Assembly: GCA_027346035.1 (NCBI GenBank) | Contig: DAIESZ010000019.1 | Span: forward strand, 1-6,628 | DNA: 6,628 nt | Source of the DNA: Propionibacteriaceae bacterium | Lineage (GTDB): Bacteria; Actinomycetota; Actinomycetes; Propionibacteriales; Propionibacteriaceae | Direction of reading: 5' to 3' | Part shown: positions 1 to 6,256 of the stretch, in pieces | Layout: every line of letters starts with the position of its first letter | Numbering within the stretch: the stretch's first letter is position 1 | Made by a program: the position numbers and the translations under genes | Notes under the pieces: model-generated | Told to the model about the DNA's origin: nothing | Database searches by the model: none | The model's input: the letters and a program-made list of their open reading frames with translations, nothing else

Positions 1-1407
1 GGCCTCGGCGTCTCCGGCTTCGCCGCGGCCGACGCGCTGGCCGAACGCGGCGCGCGGGTCACCGTCGTGAGCCGCGACGTCACCGACGCGATCTCCGAAC
101 GCGCACGGGTGTTGGAGATCCTCGACGTCGAGGTGCGCCTCGGTCCGGAACACATGGCCGAACCCCCTGACGGCACGCAGCTCGTCGTCACGTCGCCGGG
201 GGTGCCCCCGCACGACCCGCTGATGCTCGCCGCGGCCACTGCCGGCATTCCCGTATGGGGAGAGGTCGAACTCGCGTGGCGGATGCGCCCCAAGGAGGGT
301 GCCGCGCCCTGGCTCACGGTGACGGGCACCAACGGCAAGACGACCACCGTCAACATGCTCGCCTCGATCCTGCGGGCCGCGGGACTCCGAGCGACCAGCG
401 CGGGCAACGTCGGCACACCGATCCTCGAGGCTGTCCTCCATCCCGAGCCCTACGACGTGCTCGCCGTGGAGCTCTCCAGCTTCCAGCTGCACTGGCAACG
501 CTCGATCTCCGCGGTCGCGTCGGCGGTCCTCAACGTCGCGCCGGACCACCTTGACTGGCACGGTTCATACGCCGAGTACCTCCGGGCCAAGGGGAAGATC
601 TACGACAACACTCACCTCGCCTGCGTCTACAACGTCGCCGACCTCCAGACGGAGCAGCTCGTCATGGACGCCGACGTTGTCGAGGGCTGCCGGGCCATCG
701 GGTTCACGAGCGGCATCCCCGCCCCGTCGATGCTCGGAGTCGTCGACGACGTGCTGGCCGACCGCGCCTTCGTGGACGAGCGGGAGCGGTCGGCGGCCGA
801 GCTGTGCACGATCGAGGACCTCCGTGGTGCGGCGCCGTCCGTGCCACCCCACACCATCTCCAACGCCCTGGCCGCGGCCGCCCTCGCCCGGGCCTACGGC
901 GTCGGGCCCCTGTCGGTCCGGGACGGGCTGCGGGCGTTCCGTCCAGAGCGCCATCGCATCGCCGAGGTCGCGCTTCACGAGGGCATCCGCTGGGTCAACG
1001 ACTCGAAGGCGACCAACCCGCATGCGGCCGGTGCCGCGCTGCGCTCGTTCGAGTCGGTCGTCTGGATCGCGGGCGGGCTGCTCAAGGGGGCCGACGTCGA
1101 CGCACTCGTCCAGGAGGTGGCGACGCGGCTGCGGGGCGTGGTCCTCATCGGCGCCGACCGGGCCCACATCGCCGACGCGGTGGCCCGACACGCCCCCGAG
1201 GTCCCGGTCATCGACGTGCCCGAGACCGAAACTGGGGTCATGGACCTCGTTGTCGGCCATGCGGCCCGGCTCGCCCGCCCGGGCGATGTCGTCCTGCTCG
1301 CGCCGGCGGCCGCGTCGATGGACATGTTCACCAACTACGGTGCGCGCGGCGACGCGTTCGAGCAGGCGGTGCGTCGACACGTCCGGGCCACCGGGGGAGA
1401 GCTGTGA
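1..1407 (+). CDS. murD: MurD, UDP-N-acetylmuramoyl-L-alanine--D-glutamate ligase (5' partial)
   Basis: Cytoplasmic Mur ligase that uses ATP to add D-glutamate to UDP-MurNAc-L-Ala in peptidoglycan precursor synthesis. The frame is open from base 1, which already encodes the Rossmann loop of the N-terminal UDP-binding domain (GLGVSGFAAADAL). Only about 15-20 N-terminal residues should therefore be missing, and the GTG at 67 is internal, not the true start. In window codons: ATP P-loop GTNGKTTT at 109-116; ELSSFQLHW at 157-165; NVAPDHLDWH from 178; K197 in AKGKIY, which aligns with the lysine carbamylated in E. coli MurD. The C-terminal domain shows NDSKATNP (333-340), GGLLKG (358-363) and LLAPAAASMDMF (432-443), typical of MurD rather than MurC, MurE or MurF. 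The visible 468 residues plus the lost start match the family length. Its stop overlaps the ftsW start by 4 bp, so the two are probably translationally coupled. Confidence 0.97.
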   Translation, partial: GLGVSGFAAADALAERGARVTVVSRDVTDAISERARVLEILDVEVRLGPEHMAEPPDGTQLVVTSPGVPPHDPLMLAAATAGIPVWGEVELAWRMRPKEGAAPWLTVTGTNGKTTTVNMLASILRAAGLRATSAGNVGTPILEAVLHPEPYDVLAVELSSFQLHWQRSISAVASAVLNVAPDHLDWHGSYAEYLRAKGKIYDNTHLACVYNVADLQTEQLVMDADVVEGCRAIGFTSGIPAPSMLGVVDDVLADRAFVDERERSAAELCTIEDLRGAAPSVPPHTISNALAAAALARAYGVGPLSVRDGLRAFRPERHRIAEVALHEGIRWVNDSKATNPHAAGAALRSFESVVWIAGGLLKGADVDALVQEVATRLRGVVLIGADRAHIADAVARHAPEVPVIDVPETETGVMDLVVGHAARLARPGDVVLLAPAAASMDMFTNYGARGDAFEQAVRRHVRATGGEL

Positions 1408-2657
1408 CCACCGCCTCGGCGACGAAGGGCGGTCCCCGCACTCGGTCCATCCCCGTCATCGGCAAGCTCGAGTCGCCACTGACGACGTACTACCTGCTCT
1501 TGTGGATCACCACCACCCTGGTGGTCTTCGGACTCATCATGGTCTTCTCCGCCTCGAGCGTGACCTCTCTGCTCGAGGACGACACGGCATACACCGTCTT
1601 CGTCCGCCAGCTGCTCTTCGCAGTCAGCGGCGCGGTCGTGGCCGCCGTCGCCTCGCGCGTCTCCGTGCGGTGGTGGAAGCGGCTCGCAGTCCCCGCCCTG
1701 CTCGGGGCGGTGACGTTGCAGGCCCTCGTTTTCACGCCGCTCGGCTATGAGGTCGGGGGGAACCGGAACTGGTTGGCGGTGGGGAGTCTGTCCATCCAGC
1801 CCTCGGAGCTCGGCAAGGTCGCCCTCGTGCTCACCGGTGCCATGATCTTCGCCAACAAGGGTCGGCTCGTGGCGCAGGTCTCTCACGTGATCCTGCCCTA
1901 CCTGCTGCCGGTCGCCGCTGTCGTCGTCGCCCTGGTGCTTGCCGGCAAGGACCTCGGCACAGCGCTCGTCATGATGAGCATCATCATCGCCGTCGTCGTC
2001 CTCGCCGGGGCGCCGGGACGGTTCTTCGCCTTCGTCAGCGTGCTGGGTTCGGCTGGGGTGCTGGCACTCGTCCTCACCAGCGCCAACCGCATGGCGCGGA
2101 TCACCAACTGGCTGTCGCCGGAGTGCCGCATCGACCCCAACGGCGTCTGCGGCCAGAGCGTGCACGGGCTGTACGCCCTGGCCGACGGCGGCTGGTGGGG
2201 CGTCGGGCTGGGCGCGTCGAAGGAGAAGTGGGCCTGGCTCTCCGAAGCCCACAACGACTTCATCTTCGCGATCATCGGCGAGGAGCTCGGCCTGCCCGGC
2301 ACGCTGATGGTGCTCATCCTGTTCGGCGTGCTCGCCTGGGCCTGCTACCGCTTGGTGTCGCGCACGCGCGACCGCTTCGTACGCGTTGCGTCAGCCGGCA
2401 TCATGGCGTGGCTGCTCGGGCAGGCGCTGATCAACATCGGCGCCGTCATCGGCCTGATCCCCGTCATCGGGGTCCCGCTGCCACTCGTGTCCGCCGGCGG
2501 CTCCTCGCTCGTGACAACGCTTCTCGCGCTCGGGATGCTGCTGTCCTTTGCTCGTCACGAACCCGGCTGCAAAGCTTTGCTCGACGCCCGTCCCAGCCTG
2601 CTCCGCCGCTCCTTGGCCTTCAGGCGAGCCCGCACCTTCGCTCACAGAAACCGGTGA
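1404..2657 (+). CDS. ftsW: FtsW, SEDS-family septal peptidoglycan glycosyltransferase
   Basis: Polytopic membrane protein of 417 residues that polymerises lipid II at the division septum, normally paired with the transpeptidase FtsI. The frame stays open upstream inside murD, but GTG at 1404 is chosen because it overlaps the murD stop (GTGA), has GGGGGAGAG at 1393-1401 just upstream, and leaves a short cytoplasmic tail before the first membrane segment (about residues 29-51). SEDS landmarks are QPSELGK (132-138), KDLGTA (182-187; many homologues have P before the D), SEAHNDFIFAIIGEELG, and INIGAVIGLIPVIGVPLPLVSAGGSS ending near 368. The large external loop carries C241 and C249 around RIDPNGV and then GGWWGVGLGASKEKW, a form I associate with actinobacterial FtsW. 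The last 30 or so residues are short and Arg-rich, unlike the long tails of mycobacterial FtsW. RodA is the main alternative, but the dcw position favours FtsW. Confidence 0.96.
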   Translation: MTTASATKGGPRTRSIPVIGKLESPLTTYYLLLWITTTLVVFGLIMVFSASSVTSLLEDDTAYTVFVRQLLFAVSGAVVAAVASRVSVRWWKRLAVPALLGAVTLQALVFTPLGYEVGGNRNWLAVGSLSIQPSELGKVALVLTGAMIFANKGRLVAQVSHVILPYLLPVAAVVVALVLAGKDLGTALVMMSIIIAVVVLAGAPGRFFAFVSVLGSAGVLALVLTSANRMARITNWLSPECRIDPNGVCGQSVHGLYALADGGWWGVGLGASKEKWAWLSEAHNDFIFAIIGEELGLPGTLMVLILFGVLAWACYRLVSRTRDRFVRVASAGIMAWLLGQALINIGAVIGLIPVIGVPLPLVSAGGSSLVTTLLALGMLLSFARHEPGCKALLDARPSLLRRSLAFRRARTFAHRNR

Positions 2658-2660
2658 TCC
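2653..2660 (+). promoter_or_regulatory. Ribosome binding site of murG, shifted Shine-Dalgarno match
   Basis: GGTGATCC is an 8-base match to the reverse complement of GGATCACC near the 3' end of 16S rRNA, that is, the downstream half of the full GGAGGTGATCC anti-SD partner. It ends 4 bases before the murG GTG and contains the ftsW stop codon TGA (2655-2657). No GGAGG-like core is present, so this is the best candidate site and it supports the start at 2665. The rRNA tail is assumed from general knowledge, since it is not in the window. Confidence 0.5.
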
Positions 2661-2664
2661 CATC

Positions 2665-3762
2665 GTGACGACGCCCTCCTCCGTCCTGCTCGCCGGAGGC
2701 GGCAGCGCCGGCCATGTCTCGCCGCTGCTGGCCCTCTCGGACGCATTGCTGCGACGTCATACCGACCTGCGTGTCACGGCTCTCGGCACGGAGTCCGGTC
2801 TTGAGGCTCGCCTCGTGCCGGCCCATGGCATCGCGCTGTGTTTCGTGCCCAAGGTTCCCCTGCCCCGCCGTCCGACCGCCGACCTCGTGCGCCTGCCGGT
2901 TCGGCTTCGCGACGCGATCACGGCCGCCGGCCGCGCCATCGAGGAGACTGGGGCTCAGGTCGTCGTCGGCTTCGGCGGCTACGTGAGCACCCCGGCGTAC
3001 ATCGCCGCGCACGGGCGGGGGATCCCCATCGTCGTGCACGAGCAGAACGCCCGGCCAGGGCTCGCGAACCGCCTCGGCGCTCGGTGGACGCCCTACGTCG
3101 CGACGACCTTCGCCGGCACGCACTTGCCGCATGCGCGTCACGTCGGTATGCCGCTGCGCCGGGAGATCGCGGCGCTTGACCGGGTCGCCCGCCGGGGGGA
3201 GGCCCTGACGCACTTCGGCCTTGACGCGCGTTGGCCGACGGTCCTCGTGACCGGGGGATCCCTCGGGGCCCAGCGCCTCAACGACGCGTTTCGGGCCCGG
3301 GCGGCGGAGCTTGCTGCGCGGGGGGTGCAGATCCTGCACATCACCGGCCAAGGCAAGGAGTTCGAGCCCGATCGGCCACGGATCGGAGCGCCGTACGTCG
3401 TCGTTCCGTACGTCGACCGGATGGACCTCGCCTACAGCGTCGCGGATCTCGTCGTGGCCCGGGCGGGGGCGAACACCGTCTGCGAGCTGACTGCTGTGGG
3501 GCTGCCGGCGGTGTACGTTCCGCTGCCCATCGGCAACGGCGAGCAGCGGCTCAACGCCACCGACGTGGTGTCGGGTGGGGGAGGTCTGCTCGTCGACGAT
3601 GCTGCCGTGACGCCGGGCTGGGTTGAGGACACGCTCATCCCACTGGTGACCGACCCGAAGCTCCTGTCGGAGATGGGTACTGCCGCCCGGGCGATCGGAC
3701 AGCGCGACGCCGACGAGCGGCTGGCCGACCTCGTCGACGAGGCGTACGGGAGCCGTCGGTGA
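2665..3762 (+). CDS. murG: MurG, UDP-GlcNAc:lipid I N-acetylglucosaminyltransferase
   Basis: GT28 glycosyltransferase (GT-B fold, 365 residues) that works on the inner membrane face and transfers GlcNAc from UDP-GlcNAc to lipid I, giving lipid II, the substrate FtsW polymerises. The frame opens further upstream inside ftsW, but GTG at 2665 puts the first conserved loop, GGGSAGHVSP, at residues 11-20 as in known MurG proteins. Further motifs are HEQNARPG (125-132), TGGSLGAQ (196-203) opening the C-terminal domain, ARAGANTVCEL (265-275) with the UDP-GlcNAc-binding glutamate E274, and GNGEQRLNA (290-298). Length is normal and I see no frameshift. It starts 7 bp after ftsW and its TGA overlaps the murC GTG by 4 bp. 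Confidence 0.97.
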   Translation: MTTPSSVLLAGGGSAGHVSPLLALSDALLRRHTDLRVTALGTESGLEARLVPAHGIALCFVPKVPLPRRPTADLVRLPVRLRDAITAAGRAIEETGAQVVVGFGGYVSTPAYIAAHGRGIPIVVHEQNARPGLANRLGARWTPYVATTFAGTHLPHARHVGMPLRREIAALDRVARRGEALTHFGLDARWPTVLVTGGSLGAQRLNDAFRARAAELAARGVQILHITGQGKEFEPDRPRIGAPYVVVPYVDRMDLAYSVADLVVARAGANTVCELTAVGLPAVYVPLPIGNGEQRLNATDVVSGGGGLLVDDAAVTPGWVEDTLIPLVTDPKLLSEMGTAARAIGQRDADERLADLVDEAYGSRR

Positions 3763-5234
3763 CCGAAGAGACGCCCCGTCCGACCGTCGAGCACCCTTTC
3801 GCGGCAGCCAGATTCGACTTCGCTGCCGACGTCCCCGAGGCCGGCGACCTCGGGCACGTCCACTTCCTCGCCATCGGCGGCGCCGGCATGTCCGGGGTGG
3901 CTCGCATCATGCTTGCTCGTGGGATCGAGGTGAGCGGCAGCGACGCCAAGGACGTTCCCGTCCTGCGTGCCCTTTCCACCGAAGGAGCGACGGTCTGGGT
4001 CGGGTTCGACGAGGAGCACCAGCGCTGCGCCGACTCCGTCGTCATGTCCTCCTCGATCCGGGAGGACAACGTCGAGCTCGTCGCGGCCCGCCGGCGCGGC
4101 ATCCCCGTGCTGCACCGCGCCCAGGGGCTGGCCGCCCTGATGAAGGGACGCCGAGGCATCGCGGTGGCGGGCGCCAACGGGAAGACGACGACGACCTCGT
4201 TGCTTACCGTGGCCCTGCAGGGCTGCGGGCTCGACCCGTCCTTCGCCGTGGGAGGTGAGCTGGCCAAGCACGGCACCAACGCCCACCACGGGACCGACGA
4301 CATGTTCGTCGTCGAGGCGGATGAGAGTGACGGCTCCTTCGTGGTCTACCACCCTGATGTCGCCGTCGTCACCAATGTCCAGCCGGACCATCTCGACTTC
4401 TACGGGAGCTTCGAGGTGGTTCAGGCCGCGTATGCCGCGTTCGTGAGCACGATCCGTCCCGGCGGGGTGCTCGTCACCTGTGCCGACGACTCGGGCTCTC
4501 GTCTGCTGGCGGAGCGGGCGCGAAGCGATGGGATCCACGTCCTCACCTACGGATTCGCCGACGACGCCGACCTCGTCCTCAGCGGTTACACCTCGACCGG
4601 GCTGACCTCCACGGTGCTCCTGCGCGACGGGCGGACCTCGCGGGAGATGACGCTCGGCGTCCCCGGCCGGCACAACGCACTCAACGCGGCGGCCGCGTTC
4701 CTCGCCGCAGTTCATGGCCTCGGTCAGAAGCCCGACCAGGTACTGGCGGGGCTCGCGTCCTTCACGGGAACGCGCCGCCGCTTCGAGCCGAAGGGGAGCG
4801 TGGCGGGGATCGACGTCGTCGACGACTACGCCCACAACGTCGGCAAGGTCACCGCGGTCGTCGAGACCGGTGCCCGGATCGTGGCGGGCCGTGGTCGTCT
4901 CGTCTGCGTGTTCCAGCCGCACCTCTACAGCCGCACACGGGACTTCGCCGACGGGCTCGGTGCCGGGCTGGCACCGGCCGACGTCGTCGTGGTCATGGAT
5001 GTGTATGCCGCGCGTGAGGACCCCATGCCGGGCGTCTCCGGGCAGCTGGTGGCGGACGCCGTTCGTCGATATCGGCCGGGCGCCGACGTGCGCTACGTCC
5101 CCTCGTGGTCTGAGGTCGCCAACGAGGTGGCGGCCTTGGTCCGCCCGGGTGACCTCGTGCTGACGATCGGTGCCGGCGACGTGACGATGATCGGACCCGA
5201 GATCCTCCGCCTGCTCGGCCGGGAAACCGGATGA
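3759..5234 (+). CDS. murC: MurC, UDP-N-acetylmuramate--L-alanine ligase
   Basis: Cytoplasmic Mur ligase that adds L-alanine, the first stem residue, to UDP-MurNAc with ATP, the step before MurD. The 491 residues equal the usual length. The GTG at 3759 overlaps the murG stop and has GGGAG at 3748-3752, six bases upstream. Landmarks: GGAGMSG (40-46) in the UDP-binding domain, HRAQGLAALM (119-128), ATP P-loop GANGKTTTT (138-146; GTHGKTTTT is usual), EADESDGSF (186-194), TNVQPDHLD (205-213) and the C-terminal SRTRDF block after FQPHLY. The region normally read as DDYxHHPTE is here DDYAHNVGK (355-363), a clear departure in a conserved motif. The remaining motifs and context make MurC secure. Mpl is a related alternative but is not expected in this cluster. 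Confidence 0.96.
   Translation: MTEETPRPTVEHPFAAARFDFAADVPEAGDLGHVHFLAIGGAGMSGVARIMLARGIEVSGSDAKDVPVLRALSTEGATVWVGFDEEHQRCADSVVMSSSIREDNVELVAARRRGIPVLHRAQGLAALMKGRRGIAVAGANGKTTTTSLLTVALQGCGLDPSFAVGGELAKHGTNAHHGTDDMFVVEADESDGSFVVYHPDVAVVTNVQPDHLDFYGSFEVVQAAYAAFVSTIRPGGVLVTCADDSGSRLLAERARSDGIHVLTYGFADDADLVLSGYTSTGLTSTVLLRDGRTSREMTLGVPGRHNALNAAAAFLAAVHGLGQKPDQVLAGLASFTGTRRRFEPKGSVAGIDVVDDYAHNVGKVTAVVETGARIVAGRGRLVCVFQPHLYSRTRDFADGLGAGLAPADVVVVMDVYAAREDPMPGVSGQLVADAVRRYRPGADVRYVPSWSEVANEVAALVRPGDLVLTIGAGDVTMIGPEILRLLGRETG
5219..5230 (+). promoter_or_regulatory. Small GAAA-loop hairpin abutting the ftsQ start codon
   Basis: CCGG-GAAA-CCGG is a 4-bp perfect stem closed by a GNRA-type tetraloop, and it ends on the base before the ftsQ ATG. 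The only Shine-Dalgarno-like bases for ftsQ (GGGAAA, 5221-5226) lie inside it. If it forms it could limit new initiation and make ftsQ depend on ribosomes finishing murC. The structure is read by eye; its function is inferred. Confidence 0.35.
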
Positions 5235-6004
5235 AGCTCCCTCGGCGCCCCGCGGATGCGGCCCCCTCGGGCAGGGGCATCGCCTCTGCCAGAGCGAGGT
5301 TCGAGCGCAGGGCCAACGCCGCACGGCGGAGACCGCGGCTCCTGGCCGGGATGGCTTCCACGGTCGTCGTGCTGGCCGTGGTGGTCGTCTGGCTCGGCTG
5401 GTTCAGCGGTGTGGTCGCCGTCCGTCACGTCGTCGTCGAGGGCGTGCCGGCCTCTCAGGGTGCGGCGATCCGGCGTACGGCCGACGTCCCGATGGGCGAG
5501 CCGCTGATGCGGGTCGACACTGACGTCGTCCGCGACCGTCTCGAGCGGGACCGGACTCTGCGGGATATCCGGGTGTCCCGCCGACTGCCCGACACCATCG
5601 TCATCTCCGGCACTCCTCGGGTGGCGGTGCTGGCGGTGCGCAACACCCAGGGCCAGGTCGAGGTCGTCGATGCCGAAGGCGTGGTCTTCCGTACGGTGGC
5701 GAGCCCGCCCAGCGGGGTCCCCCTGGTCACTGCGGGCTCCGCGCTCGTCACTGCTTCCGGTCGACGGGCGGCACTCCAAGCGCTCGGGGCGCTCAAGCCG
5801 ACCCTGCGCTCCGATGTTTCGGGTGTCGTCGTCAATGCCGCCGACCAGGTCACCTTCACGTTGACGGTGAAGGGTGCCGCACGGACGGTGGTGTGGGGTG
5901 GTCTGGGGGATGCCCAGACGAAGGCGCGGCTCGTCGAGATCCTCGTGTCCCAACCCGGCAGCACCATCGACGTCAGTGTCCCGGAGTCGCCGGTCACGCG
6001 CTGA
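5231..6004 (+). CDS. ftsQ: FtsQ/DivIB-type division protein
   Basis: Single-pass membrane protein of the divisome (257 residues) that in the known family links cytoplasmic and external division proteins through FtsB and FtsL. The ATG at 5231 overlaps the murC stop (ATGA). The layout is typical: a basic cytoplasmic N-tail (1-36, many Arg), one membrane helix (about 37-59), then an external POTRA-like domain starting at VVAVRHVVVEGVP (about 61-131) with the RRLPDTIVI strand, followed by the FtsQ C-terminal domain ending in TIDVSVPESPVTR. Where relatives usually have an ERxPVA-like turn after the POTRA strand, this one reads SGTPRVAVLAV, a mild divergence common in this fast-evolving family. The gene order murC-ftsQ-ftsZ adds strong support. 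It is the last gene of the tightly packed block. Confidence 0.94.
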   Translation: MKLPRRPADAAPSGRGIASARARFERRANAARRRPRLLAGMASTVVVLAVVVVWLGWFSGVVAVRHVVVEGVPASQGAAIRRTADVPMGEPLMRVDTDVVRDRLERDRTLRDIRVSRRLPDTIVISGTPRVAVLAVRNTQGQVEVVDAEGVVFRTVASPPSGVPLVTAGSALVTASGRRAALQALGALKPTLRSDVSGVVVNAADQVTFTLTVKGAARTVVWGGLGDAQTKARLVEILVSQPGSTIDVSVPESPVTR

Positions 6005-6035
6005 TCCGGCGCAGGACCGTTGGCTTCGGGGCCGT

Positions 6036-6058
6036 GGGACCGGCTGAAACCGGTTCCC
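6036..6058 (+). terminator. Hairpin downstream of ftsQ, possible terminator or attenuator
   Basis: GGGA+CCGG (6036-6043) can pair with CCGG+TCCC (6050-6053 and 6055-6058), leaving loop CTGAAA and one bulged T at 6054. The stem is 8 bp and starts 31 bases after the ftsQ stop. No T-run follows, so classical intrinsic termination is uncertain. It could lower read-through into ftsZ or protect the 3' end of the upstream mRNA. Confidence 0.3.
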
Positions 6059-6089
6059 CATCGGTTCCGGCGACACGCCGGACGGTGGG

Positions 6090-6118
6090 TTGCCGGGACC
6101 CCCGGCACGGCATACCGT
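6090..6118 (+). promoter_or_regulatory. Candidate ftsZ promoter (housekeeping sigma type)
   Basis: TTGCCG at 6090-6095 and TACCGT at 6113-6118 are separated by 17 bp. The first matches 4 of 6 bases of TTGACA and the second has the TAnnnT form common for actinobacterial -10 boxes. Transcription would start near 6125, giving a leader of about 130 bases. A second, weaker -10-like word, TAACGT, lies at 6146-6151 with GGAACT 17 bp upstream. Both are read by eye and are speculative. Confidence 0.3.
6091..6107 (+). terminator. Perfect 7-bp G/C hairpin in the ftsQ-ftsZ gap
   Basis: TGCCGGG-ACC-CCCGGCA forms a perfect 7-bp stem with a 3-base loop. No T-run follows. It overlaps the -35 and spacer of the promoter candidate at 6090-6118, so the two readings compete unless it acts on upstream transcripts only. 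Its symmetry could also serve as a protein site. Confidence 0.3.
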
Positions 6119-6137
6119 CGGGGGAACTGGGAGGTGA

Positions 6138-6187
6138 CCAAACCGTAACGTTGGACTGCAACTTCAACGTTTGGCGCGGGATTTGGC
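6138..6187 (+). repeat. AT-richer patch with AACGTT pair, interrupted inverted repeat and TTTGGC pair
   Basis: AACGTT occurs at 6147-6152 and 6166-6171, 19 bases apart start to start. CGTTG (6149-6153) is inverted to CAACG (6165-6169), and outside these CCAAA (6138-6142) is inverted to TTTGG (6170-6174), with six unpaired bases on the left arm. TTTGGC also repeats directly at 6170-6175 and 6182-6187. The patch is the least G/C-rich part of the gap and lies downstream of the promoter candidate. It may be an operator or promoter element for ftsZ; no regulator can be named. Confidence 0.4.
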
Positions 6188-6240
6188 ACGGTCCCGGACC
6201 GCTCCCCGCACCACCTTCGTCGCACTTTGCACCACCATCC

Positions 6241-6247
6241 AGGAAGG
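6241..6247 (+). promoter_or_regulatory. Ribosome binding site of ftsZ
   Basis: AGGAAGG lies 9 bases before the GTG at 6257. It is the clearest purine-rich Shine-Dalgarno site in the window and supports that start, in keeping with high FtsZ demand. Confidence 0.65.
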
Positions 6248-6256
6248 CCCACTCAC

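Larger units (their letters stand above)
6005..6256 (+). other. ftsQ-ftsZ intergenic region
   Basis: This 252-bp gap is the only sizeable non-coding stretch here. The + strand frame open at 5893-6411 across it is a shadow of ftsQ and ftsZ, with no family motif. The gap holds, in order, two G/C-rich hairpins, a possible promoter, an AT-richer patch with repeated words, and the ftsZ ribosome binding site. In actinobacteria ftsZ is commonly transcribed from its own promoters in this gap as well as from upstream, which fits the layout. Confidence 0.85.

Noticed and set aside
804..1403. Upstream extension of the ftsW frame inside murD
   Set aside because: The frame is open only because of base composition. 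The start at 1404 has an SD site, a GTGA overlap and the right N-terminal length.
551..1750. 399-codon + strand frame across murD and ftsW
   Set aside because: Ser/Arg/Pro-rich translation without motifs; it overlaps two clear genes in another frame.
1335..2252. 305-codon open frame on the - strand opposite ftsW
   Set aside because: Low-complexity shadow of a GC-rich gene with no domain or plausible start context.
2548..2664. Upstream extension of the murG frame from TTG at 2548
   Set aside because: It would add 39 residues before the conserved GGGSAGH loop, overlapping ftsW, with no family support.
3432..5324. 630-codon open frame on the - strand opposite murG, murC and the start of ftsQ
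   Set aside because: It is antisense to three well-supported genes. Its composition (rich in Arg, Gly, His, Asp) is typical of shadow frames in high-GC DNA, and it has no recognisable motif.
6072..6076. GACAC, similar to the core bound by the actinobacterial regulator WhiA, upstream of ftsZ
   Set aside because: A five-base word is expected often by chance, and it also occurs inside coding sequence here.
6123..6152. GGAAC and CGTT as an ECF-sigma-type promoter
   Set aside because: The gap between the two words is 21 bases, longer than the roughly 16-19 usual for such promoters.
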